The notes beneath the pieces are model-generated. The model worked only from the letters and a program-made list of their open reading frames with translations. It was not told where the DNA came from and did no database searches. The translations under genes and the position numbers were made by a program. Shown one piece after another: positions 8,080 through 17,306 of a stretch of DNA of 64,000 nucleotides (within the stretch, counting starts at the first letter, position 1; every line of letters begins with the position of its first letter). Origin of the DNA: Paenibacillus senegalensis JC66 (GTDB lineage: Bacteria > Bacillota > Bacilli > Paenibacillales > NBRC-103111); contig NZ_HE610957.1 in assembly GCF_000285515.1 (NCBI RefSeq), positions 513,981 through 577,980 on the forward strand. The letters are read 5' to 3'.

Positions 8080-9063
8080 TTAACAAGTTGTTTTTCTTCT
8101 AATCAACTCGACGGGTACGACATAGCTCCGTTGGAATTTTCGGTTTTGGATAAGCTCCAGCAGGGACGAGGCGGCCAATTCTCCGAGTTTTGTTTTATCC
8201 TGATTAATCGTCGTCAAGGCCGGGTAACTGTATTTTCCGGCGGAGATGTTGTCGAATCCGACAATTTTGACCTGTTTCGGCACCTCTATGCCATGCTCCC
8301 GCAAGGCGTACAGCGAACCAAGCGCGAGCCAATCGGTCGTAGCGAATATACCATCGAATTTAATCCCTTTCTTGATCGCATTGGACACCGCCTCCTGAGA
8401 AGCTTCAACCGATATGTTCATCGGAATGTTGAGTGAAGGGTCATAGGTCAAACCGTATTTGCGCAATGCGCTCATATACCCTTGGAATCGCCCTTCCATT
8501 GGTGCAATGTAATCCCTTTCATCCTTTAGCAGCAATATTCTTTGACAGCCTTGACTGATTAATTCTTCCGTAGCCAAAAATCCCCCCTGGAAGTTGTCCG
8601 ATTCAATAATGATGCTGTTATTATTTTTCTGGCGCCGGTCAATGCATACGGAAGGCAGCCTGACATGACCGGGTATTTCACCATAGCCGGAAATATAGAT
8701 GAGACCGTCAACTCCCTTCGCGTCAAGGTCTTCCAAGTACAGTTTTTCTTTATCTATATTTTCGCTTGTATTGCAGACGAAAACCGAGTAACCGCGAGGT
8801 ACGCAATAGTTTTCTACAGCCAAAACGATACTGGAGAAAAATTCATTGGTAATATCGGGTATAATGATGCCTATCGTTTTGGATTGATGCGTACGCAAGC
8901 TTTTTGCGACATTGTTGGTTCGATAATTGTGTTCTTCGATGATTTCCAATATTTTGCGTTTCGTTTCCTCGGAGTAGCGGCCCGTTTGGTTTAAAACTCG
9001 TGAAACCGTTGCCACGGAAACACCGGCAAGCTCTGCAATTTTCGCGATTGTCATCTTTTCCAC
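8080..9063 (-). CDS. LacI-family transcriptional repressor
   Basis: 327 residues with an N-terminal LacI helix-turn-helix (MTIAKIAELAGVSVATVSRVLNQ, including the hinge-helix region NNVAKSLRT) and a periplasmic-binding-protein-like effector domain (IGIIIPDITNEFFSSIV). It is the first gene of the operon and lies 34 bp before the binding-protein gene. A GTG at 9063 with GAGG eight bases upstream is the better start; the ATG three codons later lies too far from that site. It probably represses the operon through the three TGCGTAA-type palindromes at 9131-9245, with the imported sugar or an early intermediate as inducer. Confidence 0.93.
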   Translation of the reverse strand: MEKMTIAKIAELAGVSVATVSRVLNQTGRYSEETKRKILEIIEEHNYRTNNVAKSLRTHQSKTIGIIIPDITNEFFSSIVLAVENYCVPRGYSVFVCNTSENIDKEKLYLEDLDAKGVDGLIYISGYGEIPGHVRLPSVCIDRRQKNNNSIIIESDNFQGGFLATEELISQGCQRILLLKDERDYIAPMEGRFQGYMSALRKYGLTYDPSLNIPMNISVEASQEAVSNAIKKGIKFDGIFATTDWLALGSLYALREHGIEVPKQVKIVGFDNISAGKYSYPALTTINQDKTKLGELAASSLLELIQNRKFQRSYVVPVELIRRKTTC

Positions 9064-9130
9064 ATTTCAGACCTCGTTTTTTAAAGATTATTGAAAAACC
9101 TTCTCCCGAATTAATATCAATATCAGCAGG

Positions 9131-9148
9131 TGCGTAATCGTTTACGCA
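9131..9148. promoter_or_regulatory. LacI-type operator, copy 1
   Basis: TGCGTAATCGTTTACGCA: 7-bp perfect arms TGCGTAA/TTACGCA around a central CG-containing tetrad, the usual shape of LacI-family sites. It lies 68 bp upstream of the repressor gene start. It does not fit the cre consensus, so CcpA is unlikely. Confidence 0.75.
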
Positions 9149-9207
9149 AGAATGAAAAAAAATTTGTTTACTCCATCCCCTTCTCTTCACTCGCTTCCTT
9201 CATTTTT

Positions 9208-9225
9208 TGCGTAATCGTTTACGCA
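9208..9225. promoter_or_regulatory. LacI-type operator, copy 2
   Basis: An exact second copy of TGCGTAATCGTTTACGCA, 77 bp from copy 1 and 20 bp (about two helical turns) from copy 3. Copies 1 and 2 could support DNA looping. Confidence 0.75.
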
Positions 9226-9227
9226 AC

Positions 9228-9245
9228 TGAGTAATCGTTTACGCA
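9228..9245. promoter_or_regulatory. LacI-type operator, copy 3 (one mismatch)
   Basis: TGAGTAATCGTTTACGCA differs from copies 1 and 2 at one arm base. It lies in tandem with copy 2 and next to a possible leftward promoter (TTGTAT, 17-bp spacer, TGTTAT), so binding would block initiation. Confidence 0.7.
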
Positions 9246-9424
9246 AAATAACAAATTTTATCCCTCCTCCTCAATACAACCTTGTTATGAATTATAAGGT
9301 AAGCGATTTCAATTGTAAATACCTTTCTCGAAATGTTAGTTTTTTAGGCAACCGCAAAGGCAGGAAATCTCTCGGACTCCAAGCGTACGCCCTTTCTGCA
9401 GGGGCCTGCTTGAACTAATTCTGT

Positions 9425-9456
9425 CAAAAAAAGAGAAGCCTGGATCAGCTTCTCTT
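9425..9456 (-). terminator. Intrinsic terminator of pflBA
   Basis: 9-bp perfect stem AAGAGAAGC (9431-9439)/GCTTCTCTT (9448-9456) followed on the minus strand by seven or eight T residues. The pflA stop codon (9445-9447) lies in the loop. Confidence 0.85.
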
Positions 9457-10254
9457 CGGTATTGTTTTGACCCGGTGGAGGACTTCTTCCGCATGGCGCA
9501 CACGCTCTTCAGTTGGGGGATCAACGCCTTCCAGCGAGTAAGCAAGGCCCAAGTTCTCCCACTTATACACGCCGAGCTTATGATACGGCAGCACTTCTAT
9601 TTTTTCCACATTATTTAATGTAGCGATAAAATCGGACAAACGCTGCAAATAGACATCGTTATCTGTGTGCCCCGGCACTAACACATGACGGACCCAGACA
9701 GGTATATGCTTTTCCTCCAAATAGCGGGCCATATCGAGAATATGCTCGTTAGATACCCCCGTCAGCTCCTTATGCTCCGCCGGGTCGATATGTTTTAAAT
9801 CTAATAATACCAAATCGGTCAGCTCCAGCAGCCTATCCAGTTTTTCCATAAAACGAGGGGAACGACTGAAACATCCAGCAGAACTGTCGATCGTTGTGTG
9901 CACGCCTAACTTCTTCAGCTCCGTGAATAGTTCAACCAAGAACTCCACGTGAAGCAGCGGTTCCCCTCCACTTACGGTCACTCCTCCATTGCTGGCCTGA
10001 AAGAACGGCAGATAGTCTTTAATATCCTGCACTAATTCTTGAACCGACATTTCCTTCCCTAGACCTATCTCCCAAGTATCGGGATTATGACAAAATTTAC
10101 AGCGCAATAAACACCCTTGTGTAAAAATGACATATCGCAGGCCAGGTCCGTCGACGGTGCCGCACGTTTCTATCGAATGAATTCGTCCCTTTATGTCGCT
10201 CCCCTCCTCTTCCAAGTTATGGAGAATTCGCCTTGCTGACTTTTGTTTGCACAT
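9445..10254 (-). CDS. pflA: Pyruvate formate-lyase activating enzyme (radical SAM)
   Basis: Radical SAM enzyme that installs the glycyl radical on PflB. The iron-sulfur motif CX3CX2C is Cys48/Cys52/Cys55 (GCLLRCKFCHNPDTW), preceded by the family hallmark GRIHSIETCGTVDGPGLRYV. The GGEPLL motif is also present. The annotated ATG at 10254 directly follows the pflB stop codon and gives 269 residues, with about 20 more at the N-terminus than usual. The family normally starts at the equivalent of residue 21 (IKGRIHS), where the codon is ATA, preceded by a strong GAGGAGGGG. The true start is therefore uncertain, but the function is not. Confidence 0.93.
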   Translation of the reverse strand: MCKQKSARRILHNLEEEGSDIKGRIHSIETCGTVDGPGLRYVIFTQGCLLRCKFCHNPDTWEIGLGKEMSVQELVQDIKDYLPFFQASNGGVTVSGGEPLLHVEFLVELFTELKKLGVHTTIDSSAGCFSRSPRFMEKLDRLLELTDLVLLDLKHIDPAEHKELTGVSNEHILDMARYLEEKHIPVWVRHVLVPGHTDNDVYLQRLSDFIATLNNVEKIEVLPYHKLGVYKWENLGLAYSLEGVDPPTEERVRHAEEVLHRVKTIPKRS

Positions 10255-12510
10255 TTACATGCTTTCATGGAATGTGCGATTGATAACATCGATTTGCTGC
10301 TCTCTCGTTAACTTAATGAAGTTAACGGCATAGCCGGATACACGAATGGTCAACTGCGGATATTGCTCCGGATGTTCCATCGCATCCAGCAATGTTTCGC
10401 GATTCAATACGTTGACGTTTAAGTGATGGCCGCGCTTGACCGCGTAACCATCCAACATCCCAGCCAGATTTGCTTTTCTCGTTTCTTCATCTTTACCTAA
10501 TGCCTCAGGCACAATCGAGAACGTATTCGAGATGCCGTCCAGAGCATATTCATATGGCAGTTTGTCAACAAAACTCAGCGAAGCCAGCGAGCCTTTCTGA
10601 TCGCGTCCGTGCAGCGGATTGGCCCCTGGTGCAAATGGTTCGCCCGCCTTGCGTCCATCTGGCGTATTGCCCGTTTTCTTGCCGTATACGACATTGGAAG
10701 TGATCGTCAAAATCGACTGGGTATGCACCGAATTACGATAGGTCGGGTGTTTCTTTATTTTGTTCATGAACGACTTCACAAGCTCTACCGCGATTTCGTC
10801 GACACGATCGTCATTGTTTCCGTATTTCGGAAAGTCGCCTTCTGCTTCATAATCGACGACAATCCCGTTTTCGTCCCGAATCGTCCTTACTTTCGCATAT
10901 TTTATTGCACTTAACGAATCGGCAACAACGGAGAGGCCCGCTACACCACAAGCCATCGTTCGTACGATTTCACGGTCATGAAGCGCCATTTCGATGCGCT
11001 CATAACTATATTTGTCATGCATGTAGTGAATGATGTTCAAGGCATTAACATATAACCCGGCTAACCACTCCAAGACCGTATCATATTTTTCCATTACTTC
11101 TTCATAGTCCAAATATTCTGAAGTGATAGGGGCATAGCGGGGGGCGACCTGTATTTTCAGCTGTTCGTCAACACCGCCGTTAATAGCGTACAGCAGCGCT
11201 TTGGCCAGGTTAGCACGCGCACCGAAAAATTGCATTTGCTTGCCAATCCGCATCGCCGATACACAACAGGCAATGCCGTAATCATCGCCGTAATACTCGC
11301 GCATCAGGTCATCATTCTCATATTGAATGGAACTCGTTCTGATCGACATCATGGCACAATATTTTTTGAAGTTATCCGGTAATTTCGTGGACCAAAGCAC
11401 CGTCAAGTTTGGCTCCGGCGCCGGCCCCAAATTATCCAGGGTGTGTAAGAAGCGGTAGGAGTTCTTCGTGACTAGCGGGCGTCCATCCTCCGCGATACCC
11501 GCTAACGATTCGGTCACCCAGGTCGGATCCCCGCTAAACAGTTCATTATACTCAGGAGTTCTGGCGAATTTGACCAGACGAAGCTTCATTACAAAGTGAT
11601 CCACCAGTTCCTGTGCTTCTTCTTCTGTGATGACTCCGTTCTGAATATCCCTTTCTACATAAATATCCAGGAAAGTCGATACACGTCCCAAACTCATGGC
11701 CGCGCCATTCTGCTCTTTGATCGCCGCGAGGTAACCAAAGTACAGCCATTGGAAAGCTTCCCGGGCCGTTGCTGCCGGTGTGGAAATATCAAATCCGTAA
11801 GTCTCGCCAAGCTGTTTCAATTCTTTCAGGGCGCGAATTTGTTCGGATATTTCTTCACGATCACGGATGATCTCCTCCGTCATCGTCCCGTTCCCGATCA
11901 GATTAAGCTCTTGTTTCTTTACTGCAATCAGACGGTCGACACCATAAAGAGCTACACGGCGGTAGTCGCCGATAATTCGTCCGCGGCCATAAGCATCAGG
12001 CAGACCTGTTATAATGCCGGCCTTTCTTGCGGCTAGCATTTCTGGTGTATAGGCATCAAACACACCTTGATTGTGCGTTTTGCGATAATGGGTGAAGATA
12101 TCAACTACTTCCTTATCCACTTGATACCCATACGATTCGGCAGCAGTTACGGCCATCCGGATACCGCCAAAAGGCTGAAGCGATCGCTTGAACGGTTCGT
12201 CTGTCTGGATACCGACGATTTTTTCTTGAGCTTTGTTTAAATACCCGGCATCATGGGACGTAATCGTAGATACGATGCGCGTGTCCAAATCGTATACGCC
12301 GCCTCTTTCTCGCTCTTCCTTAGTCAACTGCATAACTTGCTGCCACAGCGCCTTTGTTGCCTCTGTTGGACCTGCTAAAAACTGCTCGTTTCCTTCATAT
12401 AAAGTGAAGTTCTGCAAAATAAAATCGCGAACATCAATTTCTTTCTGCCAATTCCCTCCGCGGAAACCATCCCAAGGAGATCGTTTGGCAATTATTTCTG
12501 CTGTTTTCAT
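10255..12510 (-). CDS. pflB: Formate C-acetyltransferase (pyruvate formate-lyase)
   Basis: 751 residues, normal for PflB. It converts pyruvate and CoA to acetyl-CoA and formate during anaerobic growth. The adjacent catalytic cysteines are Cys415-Cys416 ([10 protein letters not shown]), and the glycyl-radical loop RVSGYAVNF has Gly726 near the C-terminus. The start was set to the ATG at 12510 (MKTAEII), nine bases after AAGGGGG; the longest frame has six extra codons. It abuts pflA, its activase. Regulation appears anaerobic through the Fnr- and Rex-like sites upstream. Confidence 0.97.
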   Translation of the reverse strand: MKTAEIIAKRSPWDGFRGGNWQKEIDVRDFILQNFTLYEGNEQFLAGPTEATKALWQQVMQLTKEERERGGVYDLDTRIVSTITSHDAGYLNKAQEKIVGIQTDEPFKRSLQPFGGIRMAVTAAESYGYQVDKEVVDIFTHYRKTHNQGVFDAYTPEMLAARKAGIITGLPDAYGRGRIIGDYRRVALYGVDRLIAVKKQELNLIGNGTMTEEIIRDREEISEQIRALKELKQLGETYGFDISTPAATAREAFQWLYFGYLAAIKEQNGAAMSLGRVSTFLDIYVERDIQNGVITEEEAQELVDHFVMKLRLVKFARTPEYNELFSGDPTWVTESLAGIAEDGRPLVTKNSYRFLHTLDNLGPAPEPNLTVLWSTKLPDNFKKYCAMMSIRTSSIQYENDDLMREYYGDDYGIACCVSAMRIGKQMQFFGARANLAKALLYAINGGVDEQLKIQVAPRYAPITSEYLDYEEVMEKYDTVLEWLAGLYVNALNIIHYMHDKYSYERIEMALHDREIVRTMACGVAGLSVVADSLSAIKYAKVRTIRDENGIVVDYEAEGDFPKYGNNDDRVDEIAVELVKSFMNKIKKHPTYRNSVHTQSILTITSNVVYGKKTGNTPDGRKAGEPFAPGANPLHGRDQKGSLASLSFVDKLPYEYALDGISNTFSIVPEALGKDEETRKANLAGMLDGYAVKRGHHLNVNVLNRETLLDAMEHPEQYPQLTIRVSGYAVNFIKLTREQQIDVINRTFHESM

Positions 12511-12537
12511 ATCGTAAACCCCCTTCATTGAATAGTT

Positions 12538-12555
12538 TTGTGAAAATATTCACAA
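12538..12555. promoter_or_regulatory. Rex operator / Fnr box TTGTGAAAATATTCACAA
   Basis: This dyad fits the Gram-positive Rex consensus TTGTGAA-N4-TTCACAA exactly. It also contains TGTGA-N6-TCACA, the B. subtilis Fnr consensus. It lies between the predicted pflB -10 box and the ribosome binding site, so a bound protein would act as a roadblock. This favours Rex repression relieved by high NADH. Confidence 0.8.
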
Positions 12556-12569
12556 GTCTTTCTGATTTT

Positions 12570-12575
12570 ATTATA
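12570..12575 (-). promoter_or_regulatory. Predicted pflB -10 box (TATAAT)
   Basis: A consensus TATAAT on the minus strand, 60 bp upstream of the pflB ATG. There is no good -35 hexamer 17 bp upstream. An Fnr-like site occupies that place, as in class II activator-dependent promoters. Confidence 0.65.
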
Positions 12576-12596
12576 TTCCCTTACCGGCACAAAAGA

Positions 12597-12612
12597 AATG
12601 AGAATTGTCACA
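12597..12612 (-). promoter_or_regulatory. Fnr-like site near -41.5 of pflB
   Basis: TGTGACAATTCTCATT on the minus strand: a perfect TGTGA half-site and a 3/5 second half. If transcription starts seven bases beyond the TATAAT box, the site is centred at -41.5, the class II Fnr position. It overlaps the dyad AGAATTGT/ACAATTCT (12601-12617). Confidence 0.5.
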
Positions 12613-12699
12613 ATTCTTAAAATGTTCAAATTCCATTAACTATCCGCATGAATTGTCTATTTGGAAAACTGCTGCTTAGGGCCGCCCCGCTAGCCCCAC

Positions 12700-12747
12700 A
12701 AATGAAGCTGGCCCGAAAAACGCAATGTTTTCGGGCCAGCTTCATTT
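12700..12747. repeat. 20-bp perfect hairpin between the sensor gene and pflB
   Basis: Inverted repeat 12700-12719/12728-12747 with 20 matched bases and an 8-base loop; the core is GAAGCTGGCCCG. It lies 85 bp after the AraC sensor stop codon on the same strand. The arms end in AAAA/TTTT inside the stem, so there is no free T tract; it may be a bidirectional terminator or an mRNA 3' end. Confidence 0.7.
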
Positions 12748-12831
12748 CGCTATTCTGCGACTCCTCGCCGCTTCTATGCAAGTTTTTCTCGTTATTCTGC
12801 TGCTTTGAAAACGGCATAGTTGCCTGCATGG

Positions 12832-15144
12832 CTATTCACGCTGTTTCGCACGGAATTGGCCTGGTGACATATCCAAAAGCCGCTGAAATACCCGGTTCAG
12901 ATTCCGTTCGGAATACCCGACCGCTTTTGCAATTTCCTGAATGCTATCCTCGGTTTCCCTTAGCAGCCGCTTAGCCTCTCCTACCTTGCACTCCATGACA
13001 TAGTCCACGAATGAAATTCCGGTCTCCTTGCGAAACAAACGGCTCAAGTAGGATGGACTCATGCCAACCAGCTCAGCGCATTCCGTAAGCGAAATGTTTT
13101 CCCCGACATTTTGCTTAACATGCTGCCATACCTTCTGTACGGCTGCACGCCCCCCCAAACTCCGGTTCTCATCAAGGATATCGGAATAAAGCGGAAACAG
13201 CACATCGATGAACCATTCCACGATTTCATCCATCGTTTTCCGGCTTTTCAATTGGTCGAACCAATTATTTTCCATAATATCCAGCAACCCGATTCCCTGC
13301 TGTTCAATCGAACGAATAATGGAAGAGAGCAAAACATGATAGCTTTGATTAATCAGGTTGTACGATTCACTCGTTTTGACGACTTCCGCAAATTCCCTGA
13401 TGCTGGTTTGCGCCTGCTCTTCATCGCCGCGGATTAAGCTCTCTATAATTTCTGTTTCCAGCTCTCTCGGATAAAAGAACATCGGCTGTTTTTTCGCCTG
13501 ATCGTTTTTGTAATAGTTGATCGCTGTCCGGCTGTTGAACATCCGGTATTGCAGGGCGAGCAGCGCCTCCCTGTACGACTTCGGCACCTGCACCAGCGAA
13601 TCGCATACCTGCCCAATCCCGATAGAAACCGTAAAAGACAAATAATGGTTCAAGGCTTCGCATACCGATTCCGCAAATTGATCCATATCCCTGTTCCAGC
13701 ATTCGATATCTGTCGCTTCTTCTGCGCGCAGAAGAATAATCGCTTCCTTGTCATCGCCACTGATTACATAACCGCTTAATGAATGCTTCTGCAGCAGCTC
13801 CTTGATGACATTCGCAATGGCAAAAGCAATGACCGGCCCTTCTTCAGGCAGAAATCGTTTTTCTTTATACATTTGCTCCGGCATTACAACCATGACGGTA
13901 TAGGTGCCGTTTTGTTCGATCTGCAGCCGCTCGCTCTCAGCAATGATCTCACGGGAATGCGGGATCTTCCCTTTGACCAGCTTGGCGAGGAACTGCTCCC
14001 GGATATTGGGCTCCAGTTCATTCAAATGCCTTTTTAACGATTCCGACTGCTCATGCATATAATTGAGGCATTCAGACAAATAGTCGAATTCATTGCCATC
14101 CTGATTGGACAGTTCTTTCCTTCTCGACAGCGCCCTTCCCTGCCGGATTAGCCGTTCTACCGGATTGTAGGCGAGCTTGGAGCTGATGTACGACATAATA
14201 ACGCCCACGATTAAAAAGATGACCGTCGTATATACGATCATGGCTTGAATCCACTTGAGCTGCCCCGCAATCACTTCTTCGCTAATGGAAGCTACATATA
14301 ATCGGTCCAAAAGTGTCTTTCGGTAAAAATGGAGCGTATCGCGGCCAGCATCGTCTTTACCGTAAATAATCCCGCTGTTGCCGGAGGCCGCGGCAATTTG
14401 CTGAATGATCGGATGATGAGTAATATCCGTCCCCAGGCTCATTTTGTCGGTAGAATGAAATAAGATTTTCCGGTTAGAGTCCGCAATCAAATAATGAATA
14501 TCTCCATACAAATCGGATTGAACGCGAAGATCCTGGGAAATATCATCCTCCCTGACCTGGATAATGACAGCCCCTTCCCGCTCGCTTGTGCTGTTCACCG
14601 GCAATCCCCGGATATAAGAAATAATCCCTTGCTGCTCGGCGCTTGGCAGGTAAACCCAGCCCGCCTGCCTTTCCAGAGCCATCACGTAATCCACGTCTTC
14701 CCGGTAACGGTAATGATCCTTCTGCACGTATCCGTATTCGTTGGATAGAACCAAATCGGCTGAAGCGTTATAATACACCATTTCATGGATAATCCCGTGC
14801 GTATTTTTGCGTATGGTCATGCTGTTTAACATGTCGGCATGATAAATAAAATCTTCTTTAAAATCTTGTCTCAGAAAGGAGTCCCTAACCAATTGACTGC
14901 TGGAAAATTGCAGCGAATCATATTCGACGGCGGCCAACTTGTCCTCTATCCGTTCCATTAGCAGCTCCAACGAGGACATATGCTGAACTTTAAATTCCTC
15001 CGTCAATCGGGAGACTGAAATGTTATAGTACACTGTTCCTACAAGAACAATGGGAATGTACACGGACAAGCAAACCAACCAGATCAGCTTGCGAAAATAG
15101 GTGGTCCGGTTCGTCGAATTTAAGGGAAACCAGCGTTTTCTCAT
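12832..15144 (-). CDS. AraC-family transmembrane sensor-regulator
   Basis: 770 residues. One membrane segment at about 18-40 and a second at about 300-320 flank an extracellular sensing region of about 260 residues (Cache-like by position). A cytoplasmic linker follows, and the last 100 residues form a double AraC helix-turn-helix (ISLTECAELVGMSPSYLSRLFRKETG... and SIQEIAKAVGYSERNLNRVFQRLLDMSPGQFR). Such one-protein sensors are common in Paenibacillus sugar loci. The start is the ATG at 15144: it overlaps the upstream hydrolase stop as ATGA and has GAGG before it, so the two are translationally coupled. It probably activates the hydrolase/LplBC operon of which it is the last gene. Confidence 0.9.
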   Translation of the reverse strand: MRKRWFPLNSTNRTTYFRKLIWLVCLSVYIPIVLVGTVYYNISVSRLTEEFKVQHMSSLELLMERIEDKLAAVEYDSLQFSSSQLVRDSFLRQDFKEDFIYHADMLNSMTIRKNTHGIIHEMVYYNASADLVLSNEYGYVQKDHYRYREDVDYVMALERQAGWVYLPSAEQQGIISYIRGLPVNSTSEREGAVIIQVREDDISQDLRVQSDLYGDIHYLIADSNRKILFHSTDKMSLGTDITHHPIIQQIAAASGNSGIIYGKDDAGRDTLHFYRKTLLDRLYVASISEEVIAGQLKWIQAMIVYTTVIFLIVGVIMSYISSKLAYNPVERLIRQGRALSRRKELSNQDGNEFDYLSECLNYMHEQSESLKRHLNELEPNIREQFLAKLVKGKIPHSREIIAESERLQIEQNGTYTVMVVMPEQMYKEKRFLPEEGPVIAFAIANVIKELLQKHSLSGYVISGDDKEAIILLRAEEATDIECWNRDMDQFAESVCEALNHYLSFTVSIGIGQVCDSLVQVPKSYREALLALQYRMFNSRTAINYYKNDQAKKQPMFFYPRELETEIIESLIRGDEEQAQTSIREFAEVVKTSESYNLINQSYHVLLSSIIRSIEQQGIGLLDIMENNWFDQLKSRKTMDEIVEWFIDVLFPLYSDILDENRSLGGRAAVQKVWQHVKQNVGENISLTECAELVGMSPSYLSRLFRKETGISFVDYVMECKVGEAKRLLRETEDSIQEIAKAVGYSERNLNRVFQRLLDMSPGQFRAKQRE

Positions 15145-17165
15145 GTTAGCCTCAATGTCTCCCATAGTGATAGTGGAGGCAAATGCATCTTGATGTAACC
15201 ACCTTCCTGAACGATTTGCAATTCTTGGCCGGCTTGTAAGGCTGTCGCTTTCACAAATGGCTTCCTCGGATCCTGCTTTACCTTGACGACCAGCCCGTGG
15301 AGAGGAACGTTAGCCGTAAGCGGCCTGCGGCCGCTGCCGTTAACGAGATGGATGAGCAGCCCGCTTTCCTTGCGGAATGAGCTGACCTGCAGGCCGGGGC
15401 TGTGACTGACCTCGATCGCAGGACCTTCAGGCTGCAAATAGCGAACCAGGTTGTGTACAAGCAGGTAATGCTCTCCCAGGCGAAACTCGTTTATGAGAGA
15501 GCTTAACGAGAATGTGAGCAGCAGCACCCGTCCTTGTCCGCAAGCCCGGCTCACAATAAGCGGCAGGTCGGTTCGTCTGACCGCCAGGGAAGCTCTTTCC
15601 GGCGGAGCGCCAACGCTTTCCAGCGGCGAGAACGGCGGCACAAGCGTTGCCAGAACCTCCGTATCCGCCAAAGGTCGGCAGTAGGCTACCCGGCCGCGGT
15701 GGGCGATAAGCGGCGCGAGTTCCATGCCGGCACGCAGCGGCTCTCCCGCCTGCTCAAAACGAAGGTAGGAAGCGATCAGCTCTTCACTGACCGATACGTG
15801 TTCTTCCACTCCAAGCCATGCATGAAGCTGCGCAAGCTCCGTCTGCTCTGGAATTCCTTCCACCAGGACGCTTCCTCCAGACTTAGCAAATTGCTGCAAA
15901 GCCTGCAGAAGCCCGGGTGTCCATTCTATTCCGCCAGGTACTACTACCAGTTTATACCGGGCTAGCCGGCCGTCCTCGGCCTGCTCTGGCAGGATAACAT
16001 CGAACGGAACCTGGCGCTCTAAAAATCCATCAGCCCACCCTTCCGCTGTCGCTTCCGCATTCCAGAGCAGGGCTGCCTCACTGCTGCTGACCGTCTCAAA
16101 CATATACGGCTCAATCCGCTTCACCATTTCATTGTGTTCCTGGACAACCTGTAAAACCCTTTTGTCCTCTATCGTATCGGGCACCCCGGTAAGCGAGTGC
16201 CAGATCATCCCGCCGTTTGCTGGAATTTGACACAGCCAGAAGCGATATTCTGCAGGAGGAAGTCCGGTATGGCGCCAATCCATTCCTGGACTGGAGTGGA
16301 CAATGCCAAAGGGAGCCGTTCGATCCGGCAGGCTGCGGCCAAGCTTGATGCTCAGAGCAGGCTTCCAAAACTCCGGTATGTTATGATGGCCAAGCGACAG
16401 CACATCCTGGGGCTCCGTGCACAGCATATCAGCAGTTGCTGCACGGTCGTATAAGTTGTCCCGGTATAAATTATAATACAGAATCAAGGGAATGGACGGG
16501 GCGGTTTGTTTAATTCGCCCGTACAGCTGATCAATATTTTCCTTCATGCTATTTGTTGCCCATGAAGGGTGGATCTGCTCGCTCTTAGCAGGCAGCGGTT
16601 CTCCGTACATTTGCTTGTATTTTCTTTGACAGGTTGAACAGCAGCAGCGAATGTAGCCGGGATTATTGAAAAAGACACCATCTATCGGATACCGGTTCAG
16701 CACCTCTTCCAGCACAGGAATGGCCACACCATCCGTACGATATGCCCCGTTAATGCAGGTCGACATTAACAACGACCAATTGCCCGGCCGGCGAGCTCCG
16801 ATAATTTGGGGCTCCCCGGCAGCATCGCGGACAAACCATTCCGGACGCTGCAAATAAACGGAATCCTCAGCTTTACTGAAGTCAAATCGAGCAACAAAGC
16901 GTAACCCTCGATCGTGGCAGGCCCTGATAACTTCCATCAACAAATCGCCATTCTCAGGCAAATATTCGTTCATGGTATGGTAAGGCACTTCCGTCCGATA
17001 CCAGGCATAAATTCCCCCAACATTAAACACTACCGTGTTGGCGCCAAGCTCAGCCAGCTGATCGGCCAAGCGGCCGGGCTGGATATGAGAAGTGTCTTTC
17101 ACCTGCAAATTCGGCTGTATGATTCTTAACGGTTTTTCCCACCAGGTCTTGGTCACTTCATTCAT
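15141..17165 (-). CDS. GHL6-like putative glycosyl hydrolase, paralogue 1
   Basis: 674 residues. The N-terminal TIM-barrel-like part resembles the hypothetical glycosyl hydrolase 6 (GHL6) family: LRIIQPNLQ, GANTVVFNVGGIYAWY, ARFDFSK and YPIDGVFFNNPGY, then a Cys cluster CCCSTCQRKY that may bind metal. The C-terminal part resembles a beta-galactosidase trimerisation (glutamine-amidotransferase-like) domain (YKLVVVPGGIEWTP...). No signal peptide is seen, so it should work in the cytoplasm on an imported oligosaccharide. Two diverged paralogues lie in the same operon at 21,097 and 23,334. The linkage cleaved is unknown, and activity has not been shown for this family as far as I know. Confidence 0.75.
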   Translation of the reverse strand: MNEVTKTWWEKPLRIIQPNLQVKDTSHIQPGRLADQLAELGANTVVFNVGGIYAWYRTEVPYHTMNEYLPENGDLLMEVIRACHDRGLRFVARFDFSKAEDSVYLQRPEWFVRDAAGEPQIIGARRPGNWSLLMSTCINGAYRTDGVAIPVLEEVLNRYPIDGVFFNNPGYIRCCCSTCQRKYKQMYGEPLPAKSEQIHPSWATNSMKENIDQLYGRIKQTAPSIPLILYYNLYRDNLYDRAATADMLCTEPQDVLSLGHHNIPEFWKPALSIKLGRSLPDRTAPFGIVHSSPGMDWRHTGLPPAEYRFWLCQIPANGGMIWHSLTGVPDTIEDKRVLQVVQEHNEMVKRIEPYMFETVSSSEAALLWNAEATAEGWADGFLERQVPFDVILPEQAEDGRLARYKLVVVPGGIEWTPGLLQALQQFAKSGGSVLVEGIPEQTELAQLHAWLGVEEHVSVSEELIASYLRFEQAGEPLRAGMELAPLIAHRGRVAYCRPLADTEVLATLVPPFSPLESVGAPPERASLAVRRTDLPLIVSRACGQGRVLLLTFSLSSLINEFRLGEHYLLVHNLVRYLQPEGPAIEVSHSPGLQVSSFRKESGLLIHLVNGSGRRPLTANVPLHGLVVKVKQDPRKPFVKATALQAGQELQIVQEGGYIKMHLPPLSLWETLRLT

Positions 17166-17306
17166 CCCCTATTCCTTCTTATTTCAAAGGCAGAAAAGGC
17201 AGAAGCGCGCTCAGGGCTCCCGTCCTTTGCCTATTCCGCTCCCGCCTTTCCCTGTCCCCGCCCACAAAAATTCATGAGCAGCTATACGGCTTTGCCATAT
17301 TCATGT

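Noticed and set aside
9131..9245. CcpA cre sites
   Set aside because: The TGCGTAA-type palindromes disagree with the cre consensus at several fixed positions and are much more like each other, which points to the adjacent LacI repressor.
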